Shown here: positions 32,514 through 43,561 of the stretch, in pieces | Position numbering within the stretch: the stretch's first letter is position 1 | How the letters are laid out: each line of letters begins with the position of its first letter | Assembly: GCA_030685235.1 (NCBI GenBank) | Contig: MU839088.1 | Coordinates: 372,001-436,000, forward strand | Direction of reading: 5' to 3' | Source: Copromyces sp. CBS 386.78 | Taxonomy: Eukaryota > Ascomycota > Sordariomycetes > Sordariales > Sordariaceae | DNA: 64,000 nucleotides | Made by a program: the position numbers and the translations under genes | The notes under the pieces: generated by a model | Databases searched by the model: none | Told to the model about the DNA's origin: nothing | What the model saw: the letters and a program-made list of their open reading frames with translations, nothing else

Positions 32514-34717
32514 GGTTATTGATACGTGAGTGCGAGGTCATTCACACGAAGGCTCCAATCCTTGATGATTCGGATGATCCAAATGGTTCGGTTATTTCGG
32601 AGGCGGTTTCTGCAAGAGCGTTTTTGGTGTGACGGAGCTCCAACTGGCGGGAAAGAAAACCGACAAGTGGTGATCTTGATCGTTGTCCGCTCTGGTTAGG
32701 GGGTTTTCGGCGAATAGGAGTGGCCGGTCAAGGCGAAGATTGAAGGATTTATTGGGATATTGAGATGGACGCCTTGAAAAGTTTGGGAATACCCTCTGCC
32801 TTTATCCTCTCCGGGTTGATCCAAGGCTAGGAAGGAGGAAGAAATCTCAGTGAAGGGAAGAAATTCCGGCGAGACATCGGGCAAGTACTTGAGACTTGAA
32901 GTTTGTAACATCATCCTCAGAAATGTAGGTATCATGATACCCAACCACGTGGGAATGGATGCCATTGACGTCGCTAATTTCAAACAGACAGCCTTTGCTG
33001 CGCAAGGATACAGACATGCATTGTGGAATAACGCAGGTAATCATTAGGTGCGGCACCCTGGTGTGCCTTGAATACTGATTTGCATAGGCCAGCTTTCGGG
33101 AATACAACTGGCATTACGCCGACAACGCCTTTCAGTGGGAACGAAAATCCTTTCTTTGAGAAGCTCTCATCTGATCATCAGGCTACGGTCATGAACTGGT
33201 GTAAAGCCTGGCTGGAATCTTTCGAGAACTCCTCCACCAATCGCATCACTCAGTCCCTCACCATCTCCATACCGCTATCACCAACGCCGAATGCAGCTAT
33301 TGCTTAAGATTCAATCCAAGACCGATGGCAATCGACACCGGGAGTTGATCAATCGAGACAACTCTAGTGAACCCGGAAAGAAGAACACAGAGAAAGTGGT
33401 GCAACGCCCTAGCGGAATGCGAATTCCCTAGCGGGAAAGAGGCTGAGGGATCTGCTGCGAGCAGCAATGGCATCAAGCCTACTATCAGCGTACCGCGCCG
33501 CCATTCGGTCACTCAAGGTTACGATGCAGCATGCGAAGACATGTCTGGCTTCGTGGGTTGAGGCTCCAAGCCAGGCTTCAAGCCGGCCTACCGACTGACC
33601 GGGGGTTGCTGGCCGGAGGCGCCCCACCCAGGCTTAAAGCCATCCTTAAGGCCCGTCTCTTGGCGTTAACAACGGCGATGTGCTTGGCTTTAAGCCTGCT
33701 TCAGGCCTGCTTCAGGCCTGCTTCATGGAAGGCTTGAAGCCTACGTGCATGTTGGCATTGAGCCAACGATCCTAGGACGACATTGCGGCGAATTGATTGG
33801 CTAGAAGGGTTGTACAGTCCGTGGGATTGGTAGGTAGCCTTGTTATCCGCTGGGCTTGAAGCCTGGCATGTTGCCGGATGGTTGGTTTGCATAATGGACT
33901 CGCTTCTGCTGGGCGGGGGATTGGTGCTGACATACCCGACTTGTATTGATGATAATGGACGTGACCAATCCCCACCTCAAAAGGGTTTGCCCAGTCTACC
34001 AGCGTACTTGTATCAAAACCAACGCTTCCTGGACAGAGCCTATTGACTATTCCCACGGCATCAATCCACGCTCTCATCCGTCCATACACTACCTATCGCT
34101 TAACCCACTCGGCCCACTGCTCATTTGTCAAACGTCATGATAAGCTGGGTAGAAGCGGCTATAGTGGGCAACTCTCTGACTTCACGAATTCGGACCTTCG
34201 CGATGTTTTCCTACAACAGCCGTCACCAATCATTCAATCAGCCATCGTTCGCTTCCCGCCCATCGGCGTATCCAGCCGGCGAGATGCCAGGCTCCCTCTG
34301 GGCTTACAGTCAGGCCTCAACTACGGCTAAATTGGGTTGACCGACTTATGCGTTGGATGCTTGATCGTCATGGTTACAACCGAGGACGAACATACGCACA
34401 TGTCGAAGGTTAAGTAGGCAATGTCACCTTGAGGCTCTACCGTGCATGTCCTAACGACTTCCAGCTTTCGGCCCTTAAGCTTGGATGGCAGGTGCGGGAA
34501 TCGGGCAAGGATATTGAGAAGCACAGCTGCTCCTCGCACCGAGAATCGCATCAGTCCCGGTTACCTCCGTATATGAAGAGCTGCCTGGCCCCCATCTTCG
34601 CAGTCATACATGTAGAACCAGACATCAAGCGAATCACATGAGATAACACGCCATATCGCTCACACACCTACTGCTTCACAGATCTCAGTAGCCTGGACTA
34701 CCTAAGTAGGGGTTAAG
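32514..34717. other. Intergenic region with palindrome cluster
   Basis: About 2.2 kb between divergent genes (31.4-32.5 kb minus and 34.7 kb plus). The middle part, 33560-33870, is dense in GGCTTNAAGCC palindromes, described separately. No coding region was recognised. Confidence 0.5.
33562..33863. repeat. Cluster of GGCTTNAAGCC palindromes
   Basis: Exact 11-bp copies lie at 33574-33584, 33631-33641, 33686-33696, 33731-33741 and 33853-33863, with all four bases appearing at the centre. A near copy is at 33562-33572 (GGCTCCAAGCC). TGCTTCAGGCC occurs twice in tandem at 33697-33718. One more exact copy is at 27112-27122. With ten fixed bases, much less than one copy is expected by chance in 64 kb. 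Confidence 0.75.
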
Positions 34718-36001
34718 ATGTCGCCCCTTAGCTATACCTACAACAGTGGCCGCTTCTCTGAAGATGACGGCCACATGCCTCATTCACCGGGGTCATCGCC
34801 GCCTCCTCCATATGATGTGGTCCTAGCCGGACGACATCGTCGAGCTTCAGCTTCCCATCCCCAGGACCCGAGTTCTCCTATCTCGACTGCTTTCCGAGAG
34901 ACTCAACATGGGAGTCAAACCCAGGACCATGGCCACGTTACCTCCATCTCTCCGGAGGCCGCTTACGCAGCGGTCCTGGCATCTGGGATGACTGGTGTTG
35001 AAGGACTTGTCTACCGCCATCTTGTTCAGGTGCCATACCCAGGAACAGGATATCCACCAGGCTATCCTCCAGGCTCTCCTCCAGTTCCGCTAGGCTTTCC
35101 TCCATCACCGCAGCCAGTATCACTCCTATTACAACAAGCATCCGCATACCCAGTGCCTCAACCATTACCCACCCACACTGGCGCAGATCCAGCCGCTGCT
35201 GTTCGGGGTCAACAACCCACAGCTGTAGCTACCACTACCAGTACCTCTGCCTCCACTCCTACGGCTGCGGATTGCACCGGACCATGGTGGACTCCAGAAC
35301 AGGACCGCCTACTTCTCCTTCGCAAAGATGAGTACAACTCACTCTCGGATATGTCGGCGGCTTTGGACGAGGTGTTTCACGTGAAGAGAGATGCAGATGC
35401 TATCGCGAAGAGATTAAAGCATCTGCGGGCGAGGAGCAAGGTGTGGGGAGAGGATGTGAGTCGTTTTCTTCTCCTTCCTTTTGTCTTCTTTTCCACTCAT
35501 CTTTTTACCTTCCTCTTCTCCTCTTTTCTCCCTTCTTTCATCTTTCCTTTTATTTTCCCTCATACTTGTATCCTCTTGTTGAAAAGTCAACGGGCAGCCT
35601 TTCCCTAAATTACGTGCTAACCGCTTCCCAAACAGAAACTCAAACAAGCAGGTCAAAAAGTTATGCAACAGCTTAGCTCAGTACTTGAAGACCAACTAAC
35701 CCAGACCAGAACAGTTCCCAGCGCTGCCAGCCTTAACTGCAGCCCAGCAGAAGACCATGCTCAACTCGCCGGCATTAGGGATGCAGTGCAACGAGAGCTT
35801 GATGCGATGGTTAGGCAAGGAAACTTGGCGGGTGATATGGAGCAGAAGTTGCTGGACGAGCAGAGGGAGAGTAGTGCGAGGTTTACGGCGGCGATGAGAC
35901 TGACGGATCGTGGCCGAGAGCAGGAGAGGGCGGACGGGGTTGTGGATGAGGATGGGGATGCCACTAGGGGTCAGGTGGTGGAGGACTATGAGATTGTGTG
36001 A
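34718..36001 (+). CDS. SANT/Myb-like protein, divergent paralogue
   Basis: Two exons, 34718-35455 and 35636-36001, giving 367 residues. The intron has a GTGAGT donor in phase 0, GTGCTAACCG branch site and AAACAG acceptor. The N-terminal 185 residues are Pro/Ser/Gly-rich, including a PPGYPPGSPPVPLGFPPSP run. Residues 189-246 resemble the SANT-like domain of the neighbouring paralogues: PWWTPEQDRLLLLRKDEYN, then VKRDADAIAKRLKHLR. The intron again falls just after this domain. Exon 2 is helical and charged (QQLSSVLEDQLTQ, DAVQRELDAMVRQG, MEQKLLDEQRESSARF) and ends in an acidic tail. This suggests a DNA- or chromatin-binding protein that dimerises through exon 2; both points are inference. Confidence 0.65.
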
Positions 36002-38471
36002 GGTTGTGACTGGACTGAATCGTGAGCTTGCGTGACGGATGTGGTGCTCCTTGGTTTCTTCTGTTTCTTGTTTTGGTGACGTTTTTGTTTTCACTTTTGT
36101 TCTCTCTTTCTTTCTTTCTTTCTTTCTTTCTCTTCTTCTCTTTCCATCTCCATTGTGGTGTAGTATTTCGACTTCTTGGTGCTTGGCGCTTTAGGGTATG
36201 GATCGGGCTTAGGGGCTTGGCAGGCGGTTTTCGGTGTGTTTCTGGCCATCGATGAAGACACGAACACGGTATCCAGGGATCAAAGATAGCGTACAAGTAG
36301 ATAGACTCGAATAGCAATACTGTATTATCTCTGTGCACTCCCTTTCGAAATCCTGCAGATAAGTCGTCTCAGCCAATGGCAGTTACATAGGCGTAACTTG
36401 ACGTACTTGAAAGTTGGAGCGCACGCTGTCGGGTGTTGTCGGCTTTGTGTTGGGTAAAATGGCACAAAGCCGGTCCCCCGACGCCTTACGGATGACGTGC
36501 GGCTTCGGCTGGTGCAAGAAACGGAAGTACCGATTTGGTGGAAAAGGAGGATGAGGCTTTGGGGAGATGGTGGTTGGTTGATACCAAGTAAAGACACGAA
36601 ACGCGGTGCTGTTTGTTGTCGGGCTGGATCCATGCCTGTTAAGGTTACGGTGCTGTTCTCACCAAATATTGCGGACCGCACTAACACTTATTCATTGCGG
36701 TTACTCCAATCGTCAAATGCTGTAACCCGCGAGCCGCCAAACCAGGGGCAGTAAATGCAGCGAACAGTGGAACCCTGCTCATCATCCGCTACCAATGGAT
36801 CCACTTTTGACATCCGAGGACGTCCTCTGTTTTCCTCAGACACTCCTGACAAACTCGTGAAGCAAGAAGCGAAAGCTTTCCGATCTCGCAAGATCATTCA
36901 GCACGTCTCGTCATCTTAATCCCAATCCTCTCGTTTGCGGGGTAAACGACATATACACGGCTTACCGCTGCGGCGGATTTACCGGCTGGCCGGGAGGGTA
37001 GCTTGCAAATGGCGTCTGGTGGACAGCTGCCCATCAACACTGACCGGAGGTTTCTGGGCAGACTGGGCTGGTGAAAGCGCATATTGCCTACCTGGGGCGC
37101 GGCAGACCCGAGATGCGCTGAAGAGATACCTACCTGGGGGGCTGGAAAGGCAACCAAAGTGACATGATGGAGAGAACCCGCCAACCGGATTGAGGTAACG
37201 ACACCGCCTTGGTCAAATAGAAGACACGTAGGGTTTTTGGCGAGGCAGCTTTCTTTGAGTGGTGAGCGGACCTGAAGCAACCAGCACCAATCTTTCCGCG
37301 TATCGAACCGGCAAGTATACCCAGTCTCTTCCATTTGCAGACATCTTTCACGTGAAGACAGCTCATAGTGACAGGGCCTTTACACTCAGTACATTTTTTA
37401 AGCGAAAATCCGGGCCTGTGAGGCCCCTAAAAGAACTTCCGACAAGTGGAGGTTTGATAGCATCCGGCGCTCATTGCACCAGGCGACCCTTATCAAACGC
37501 CGGACAGCTCAGAATGAGACAGAGGCACATAACCCCGTCATGGATTAGCCAACCAGAGGACCCGACACAATGAACTTGTCCAACGAGCCCTCCTGGTAAT
37601 TCCAAGCTGGCACTGCTTTGGGCTTGAAGCACCAGTGTGTACAACTACCAAACTCCACCTATTTCGAGACCGTGAGGACATGGGGGCCTCAGGAAAGCAA
37701 TGTGGATAGTGTACCCAACTGTTACAGCTCGGAATGCTATTTGCACTAAAGAGCCAATCGTGCATTTTGGCTTTGAGCCGGCGCAATGCTGGATACGAGG
37801 GTCAAACCTCGAGGTTCGTTCCATGACTGGTCCCAAACCATCACCCCAACAGGGAGATGAGTCCATATATCGTGGACATCCCCATTCCCATTCGTTTTGC
37901 TATCCTTGGTTTCCTTCGCCCATTCCTTCAACCAGAAGCACACATACACCTTCACTTCGATGCTTCAGGCATATTGAGCCGTAGACGCGACTCGATACTT
38001 TCTGCTTCGTTGATATCAGCCAAGTTTGCTTTCATTTCAAGACTTCTGGCACCTCACCATACCAGTGTGTTGAGCAGGGCTTTCAGGCCAACATTACTAT
38101 TAGGACTTGCCCACCTGGCTCTTCAACCACGCAACAGTCCCAGCAATCCTTCTACACCCAACTACATAATCCCATTCATTATCAGCGGCTTCAACTACCT
38201 TATCATCCCGAGCCTTCCAGCAATAGGTATATATCAGCTACACATCGTCATCGCATTCCTTCATCCTCAACATTAGTGAGGAACAAGTCCCTTCGGACCG
38301 AGGATTCTGCAACCTGCATCAACGGATACGTCCCACAAAGTCTTCCTTTATCTTCCTCACTTTACCCCTTTCCCAAGCCTTGACTGGTCGGGCACGATCC
38401 GCCCGTCCAATTCTCAAAATCTTCCCACATCGGCCGTGGCCTCGCGGATTGGTCCCCAATACATTGCAGCT
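36002..38471. other. Intergenic region between two SANT-like genes
   Basis: About 2.5 kb. A CTTT-rich microsatellite lies at about 36108-36130. No gene was recognised. The last few hundred bases (about 38150-38471) are probably the leader of the next gene. Confidence 0.45.
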
Positions 38472-39889
38472 ATGTCGCCTACTCGCCCTCAGATTGATAG
38501 AACCATCATCTCTATCGTGGATGACGACAATGTCGGCGCTGAAGAGCCTCAACATCCAGGAGCATCTCCAGCCTATCAAGGGCAAGCTTCATCCTTTGAT
38601 CCCTTGCCGAATGAGATGGGCTTGAATGTGCCACAACTTGGGGGAGCAATGAACGGTGCCCAAGGATACGACACCCCAGCCTATAATACCCAAGGGGGGC
38701 CGTGGAACATGGGTCAACATTCCGATATCCCAACCAACGGTGGCCTTTACGCAGTCCAGCATGCCTACCCTTCTTCTCCCATGCGCTATGGCAACTGGCA
38801 GCCACAGATGCCCTATGAGATGGATGCAGGTACCCATACAGGACAAGCATCTGTCCCTCATATGCACTACTCGCATGGTGCCAACTCCCCCGCGTTGCAG
38901 GTCCAGCATGACGTCGTCTCACCTAGCCAATTGACCATGAGTGCCCCTGGATTAGGACCCAACAACATGCTTCATTTCAACGCAACTGGCTATCCATCCG
39001 CGCCCGATCCAGCAGGCTTCGCAAATGTTCGCACTTCGGATCAACACTCCAATGAATTAGATTCCAACCCGAAGGGCTGGACAAAAGACCAAGATGACTT
39101 AGTTTACCGTCTCAAGACCAACAAGGTGAAGGTGAAGCTCATCGGCGCTGAACTGAAGCGGACATTCAATGTTGAGAGATCGGACAACGCCATTTCGAAG
39201 AGATGGAAGAACATCAAACAGCGCTCTAGCGGAGTTGTAAGTGGAATGAGATATCCCCCGTTTAGTCACCTTTTTCTCCGCCATCCTATGATCTATCTCT
39301 ACCCCCCGGTACCTACCTCCACACTCTCTACCCTCTCTTCCCCCTTCAACTTCAGGTATCCGACCTAGTGGCCGACACCTACATACCAACCCAGCATTCA
39401 TCACACTTTGAAACACTACCCCAGCAGGCGCACCGAGACATGTCTAGACCTCTCCCCCACATTCTCCTTTTCTTGACCCCCTTTGGCCATGAAGCAGTCG
39501 GCCAACTTTTGTGTCTCTTCCTCTTCTTCGGGCCAATCTAGCGTCACCCTTGATAGTGCCTCCACTAATGCCCACTTGCACAAACACAGGGATCGGAGGA
39601 CGTCGTACAGAACGTCAGGCTGCCCTCGCTTCAACTGCTCAAGAGCGAGGTTGAAAGAGTTGTCCCCGGCTTTGCAAACGCGGCGCAGAACCATCACGAT
39701 CCGCAATTGAGCGAGATTGTGAAAGAGGCCGAAGAGGGTTTCCAGAAGGGGCACGCCAAGCTCGTGGAGGAGTACATGTTCAATATGCAAAGAGTACAGG
39801 CTCAGGCCCAGGCCCAGGCTCAAGCCCAGGCCCAGGCTCAAGCCCAGCCTCAAGGACTCCACGGAAGGCACGGAGATGCGAACTTGTGA
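38472..39889 (+). CDS. SANT/Myb-like protein, paralogue B
   Basis: Two exons, 38472-39236 and 39590-39889, giving 354 residues. The donor is GTAAGT in phase 0. The acceptor ACACAG at 39589 is chosen because exon 2 then aligns with paralogue A (VVQNV, NHHDPQLSE, KGHAKLVEEYM). The intron is 353 nt, long for this window. Residues 201-255 are the SANT-like domain: KGWTKDQDDLVYRLK, VERSDNAISKRWKNIK. The low-complexity N-terminus also matches A in places (QHAYPS-PM, AGTHTGQA, ALQVQH). The C-terminus ends in a Gln-Ala dipeptide repeat at 39796-39850 and GLHGRHGD. A DNA-binding regulator is inferred from the fold only. Confidence 0.7.
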
Positions 39890-40495
39890 GCGTGACGGGC
39901 GGCAGAGGTATCCTACGGTTCTTTTTTTTTCTTCTTTTGTTGACTTTCTTTACATTCACAACATGACATGGGACAGGAACTGTTTCGTTTTTACCTACCT
40001 ACCTACTGAGGGGCTTGACTCAGATTCGCACATTGTATACATAACATAGAGGAACCCTAGCTACACCCACCCTAAACCTATAAACACCCAGTTTTTTTTT
40101 CCCCTTTGCCTGTTAGGGCAAGGCGTTCGAACCGGGGGTTAGTCACTTGTCTTCTATTTCTTTTTTTTTTTTTTTTTTTCTGCCTTTCTTGTTTTCTTAC
40201 CTGGGGATCACTTTGCTTCTTTCGCCTTTGCCTGCTGGTCTGTCTACATGCCGGCATCCCTTCCCTTTATTGCTGTCCCTGGTCGCATTAAGCCACTCAA
40301 TAAGCGCTTCATCGCGTAACACGTAAGTAGAGTAGTGCACGTTATTACTATTATCAATCTCTTTGATCGTCTATCCTGAACCTCGCATCACACATCCCCA
40401 TCCACATTCAACACATCCTACAATCTAATAAACCTCCCCGGCCCCCTTCCCTTCGCGCCCAGCACCACCATGACCGCCGCCAGTGACACATGCAG
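39890..40495. other. Convergent intergenic region with a truncated Pol III-like element
   Basis: 606 bp holding the two 3' ends of paralogue B (+) and the GH93-like gene (-). It contains the B-box/T-run fragment described at 40112-40180. Confidence 0.5.
40112..40180 (+). repeat. Truncated tRNA-derived element: B box plus T run
   Basis: AAGGCGTTCGAACC at 40120-40133 is a good Pol III B box. It is followed by CTTGTCTT and a 19-base T run (40161-40179). The same order occurs on the minus strand at 50690-50745. No A box is seen upstream, so this copy looks 5'-truncated. Confidence 0.5.
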
Positions 40496-42307
40496 TCAAC
40501 TCCCCTCACCCTCACCACCACCCTCCTCCCCAGAAACACTCAACAAATGCCCCACCGCCCCTAACTCATCCGTCGAATACAATGTCAAAAAATGCGTCTC
40601 GTTCAGACTGAACAGGCCAGGCCAATGACTCCCCACTCCCGCCACGGTCTGCGCTTGTTCCGTCCACGTAATTCCTTGATCCTTACTAGCCACCACCTTA
40701 GTGTAAGCCCCGTCAATCTTCTCTAGCTCAGTCCCCTCGTTCGTCAAGAAACTGGTGACTAGTGTATCGCCCACCAAATGAACCTGCGGCGCGCCAGCCC
40801 ATTTTCCCCCCTTGGCTGTATAAACCGTCTTCCTTTCGCCCCAGGTTTTGCCGTCGTCATGCGACAAGACGCGCGCGATACTGAAGACACCGGACGGGGA
40901 GGTCGTTTCGAAGACGCAGATAAGTTCGTTTTGGCGGCAGGGCGAGGAGGAAACGGACGATACGCCCGTCATGCCGTCGCGCGAGTCGGCCTCGGAAGAG
41001 CTCGACACCAAAATGGGCGGGTCGGACCAGGTAGCGCCGGAGTCGATGGAAAAACGCATGAGGTTGTCTTGGTCGCCGCGCGAGTTTTCGGAGGAGTAAA
41101 AAGCTTGGATTGTGCGGCCGTCGGCGGCTAGTCGCAAAAAGGGTTCCCAAAGACCGTTGAGCTGGTTTGGGTCTGGAGAGGCGGGGCGTTCGTCGATGTG
41201 AGAGAGGAAAGACCACGTAGCGCCGCCGTCGGAGGAGGAGCAGACGTCGAGGCGGTATTGTGTATACGAAAATCCGGTGGGAGAGGAAGGGTTAAGGGCC
41301 AAAGAATGGTGCCGAAAGGCGAAGAGGATGCGGCCCGAGGGTAAGGCGAGTGGCATGGCGTTGTCGAGGTCTGAGGTCCCGTCGTTCGGCAGGCGAGTGA
41401 CTTCGCCTAGCGGAGACCAGGAGGCGCCATAGTCGGTTGACAAGGAAGTGCGGAGGACGCGGTCGGTGCCGGAGTTGGCGGCGTAGCCGGCTATGATGCG
41501 GGAGGTGTCGGGTTGCCCGCTGTTGGAGTCGTAAAGGGGAGAGGCGCGGATGTAGACGCCGTCGGGATCGATTTGGATGGGAGCTGCAGCGACCCTGATA
41601 ATACCCTGAGGTTGTGGTGGAGTTTGGGATTGCGCATCACCTCGTCGTCGAAGATCACCTTCATGATGTGAATATGGCCGTGGTCGGTGACCACCATGAA
41701 AGGCGTCGCGGAGGTGTTGAGCTAGGGGACCGCCGGAGACCATGTTGGTGAGGAAGCACATGAGAAAGGCGATGCCGAAGATGAAGCGGAGGAAGGTGCG
41801 TGGGTTGTGGATGAGAGAAAACATATTTTCGGAGTCGGGAGGATCAGAGTGATACTGTGAGGGACTGGATCTCGACGAAAGGTCGTACAGATGATACGGG
41901 TACGCTGGGAAAAGACCGTCACTACTCCTGCCCGTGGTGGTAGTACGGTAACGGTGACAGGAACGGGATCGAAGGGTGGTGGGACTTTCAAGGAAGCTAC
42001 CGTAGTCGCTGTTGGTGTCGCTGGCACTTTCGTCGTATGGGTAGTCACGAAGTACATCACACTTGGCTGGGGGAGGAGTAACGGGAAGTGATGGCGATCG
42101 CGATCGTCGAGTAATAAGGATAAGGGGCCCCAGTCGTTCTTGGTGTTCTTCTTGATCGTCGGCTTCGACTTCGACGTCTTCCTCGTGGACCTGGACCTCC
42201 AGGGTCTTGGAAGGCTCTGCGGGAGACGATGATCTTGATCGGATGGACACCAGATCCATCGTGGGAGGTGAGCGGCCACGGGATGTAACAGGAGGGTTGG
42301 TTTCCAT
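40496..42307 (-). CDS. Membrane-anchored GH93-like exo-arabinanase / Asp-box glycosidase
   Basis: Single exon, 603 residues. Residues 1-170 are Ser/Arg/Asp-rich and likely cytosolic. A single hydrophobic helix at about 172-191 (FIFGIAFLMCFLTNMV) suggests a type II signal anchor. The catalytic part is a six-bladed propeller with five Asp boxes: STDYGASW (290), SSDGGATW (358), SIDSGATW (420), SHDDGKTW (482) and SKDQGITW (about 547). Blocks SDLDNAMPLALPSGRILFAF, NGLWEPF, DQDN, RDGMTGV, VFET and GAPQV fit family GH93 (exo-alpha-1,5-L-arabinanase) better than GH33 sialidase. E388 in NGLWEPF and E467 in VFET are the candidate catalytic acids. GH93 enzymes are normally secreted with a cleaved signal peptide, so the long N-terminus and anchor are unusual. 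An internal start at Met17 is possible. Confidence 0.78.
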   Translation of the reverse strand: METNPPVTSRGRSPPTMDLVSIRSRSSSPAEPSKTLEVQVHEEDVEVEADDQEEHQERLGPLILITRRSRSPSLPVTPPPAKCDVLRDYPYDESASDTNSDYGSFLESPTTLRSRSCHRYRTTTTGRSSDGLFPAYPYHLYDLSSRSSPSQYHSDPPDSENMFSLIHNPRTFLRFIFGIAFLMCFLTNMVSGGPLAQHLRDAFHGGHRPRPYSHHEGDLRRRGDAQSQTPPQPQGIIRVAAAPIQIDPDGVYIRASPLYDSNSGQPDTSRIIAGYAANSGTDRVLRTSLSTDYGASWSPLGEVTRLPNDGTSDLDNAMPLALPSGRILFAFRHHSLALNPSSPTGFSYTQYRLDVCSSSDGGATWSFLSHIDERPASPDPNQLNGLWEPFLRLAADGRTIQAFYSSENSRGDQDNLMRFSIDSGATWSDPPILVSSSSEADSRDGMTGVSSVSSSPCRQNELICVFETTSPSGVFSIARVLSHDDGKTWGERKTVYTAKGGKWAGAPQVHLVGDTLVTSFLTNEGTELEKIDGAYTKVVASKDQGITWTEQAQTVAGVGSHWPGLFSLNETHFLTLYSTDELGAVGHLLSVSGEEGGGEGEGS

Positions 42308-43561
42308 TGTTCCCTTTACACAATCGGTTTGTTAGTCCCGAAACTGCTAACTAATTATCCTAGCACGGTTGAATCGAGAAACGATAAGAAGGGGGAAGGA
42401 CAAGGGCAACAAGCCATTCATTCCATCTTTGTTTGCAAAGATGCGATTGCAGTGGTCACGGATCCCGCCCGTGGTCCCAATGCGTATCGGCATAAACCAT
42501 CCAAGCCATCTGTGCCATCCTGGAACGCCACAGCAAAAACAGATGTCGGTCGGCAGTGGTCTGCATAATACGGGGCGTGGTGAATGCAGGTGCACCGCAT
42601 GATCTGTGAACCGTATTCCAGGAAGCGCATCTTCCCGCTGTTTTCTTCGCCTTTGCGATGGCACGTGTTTGTGGTTTCGCTGCGGGTGCTTGGTCCCCTT
42701 TGGAATTCCGGATGATCGTCAGTGTGCCTTTTTACTTCCTTCCTTCTGGGTGAGGCGGCAGTTAATCAGTTAGGATCAGCTGCCAATTTCAAGCTTGCCC
42801 GGACAGGGTTTCTTGAAGCTTCAGCTTCGTCCACCTCATAACAATGATCAAAATGGAAGCTGGCTGAAACGAGTACGTCACCGATGAAGAAACGGCGATC
42901 GGGAACGTTAATGACCGACGGTGTGGAGCAAACGCAGGGCGGTTTGACGATCCGTGACGGTGACAGCGACGATTGTCGATGAAGATCAGGTCCCCTTGAA
43001 GGTCTTGCCAAGTGGATGCTCATCGTCATGAGCTAGAAGCTTTCTTCCAGACTGTAGAAGAAATCGTCAGTCTGATTTGTTGTTCAGTGACCGGCACCGA
43101 ACGAAGAGGACTCAAAAGTTCCAGCAACTCACCAGGTCTCGCCTAGTCCAATCAACGATCCTTGTCCTTATGCGACGCCTGGGGCTTGCGGAAGTGGCTG
43201 TCGGCACGACAAACAAGCTCATGCTGCTCATGCTGCTCATGCAGGGCCTCAAGACAATGCGGCTGCGCATCTATTGCCAGTCAGTGCACACCATCTCTGC
43301 ATTCAAAGAGAACAATGTGGCTTGCTTCTCACGGAATTGGCCTTGCTGGCGGTTGACTGTTTCAAATGGTGTTACGATGGCGACAGGTAAGTGGTCTGTT
43401 CTACGCTGACCGAAGATGCTGTCCAAGACAAAAGCAACCAAACAGATGGGCAAACATGTCGTTGGTATCCAACAAAGCTTGATTCGTAACGTCGTGACAC
43501 AGCATACTACTAAGTACTAGTACACTATTACTACAGAATTAGTTGTCTCATCCACTTCCAC
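42308..43561. other. Intergenic, GH93-like promoter and dehydrogenase 3' end
   Basis: About 1.25 kb with no gene that I can support. A short CTCATGCTG tandem lies near 43218-43240. Confidence 0.45.

Noticed and set aside
37857..38276. Open frame of 139 codons just upstream of paralogue B
   Set aside because: It is pyrimidine- and CA-rich and lies in the probable promoter and leader. No domain or paralogue match.
39416..39871. Minus-strand open frame with a Leu-Gly repeat
   Set aside because: It is the reverse of the Gln-Ala repeat and last exon of paralogue B.
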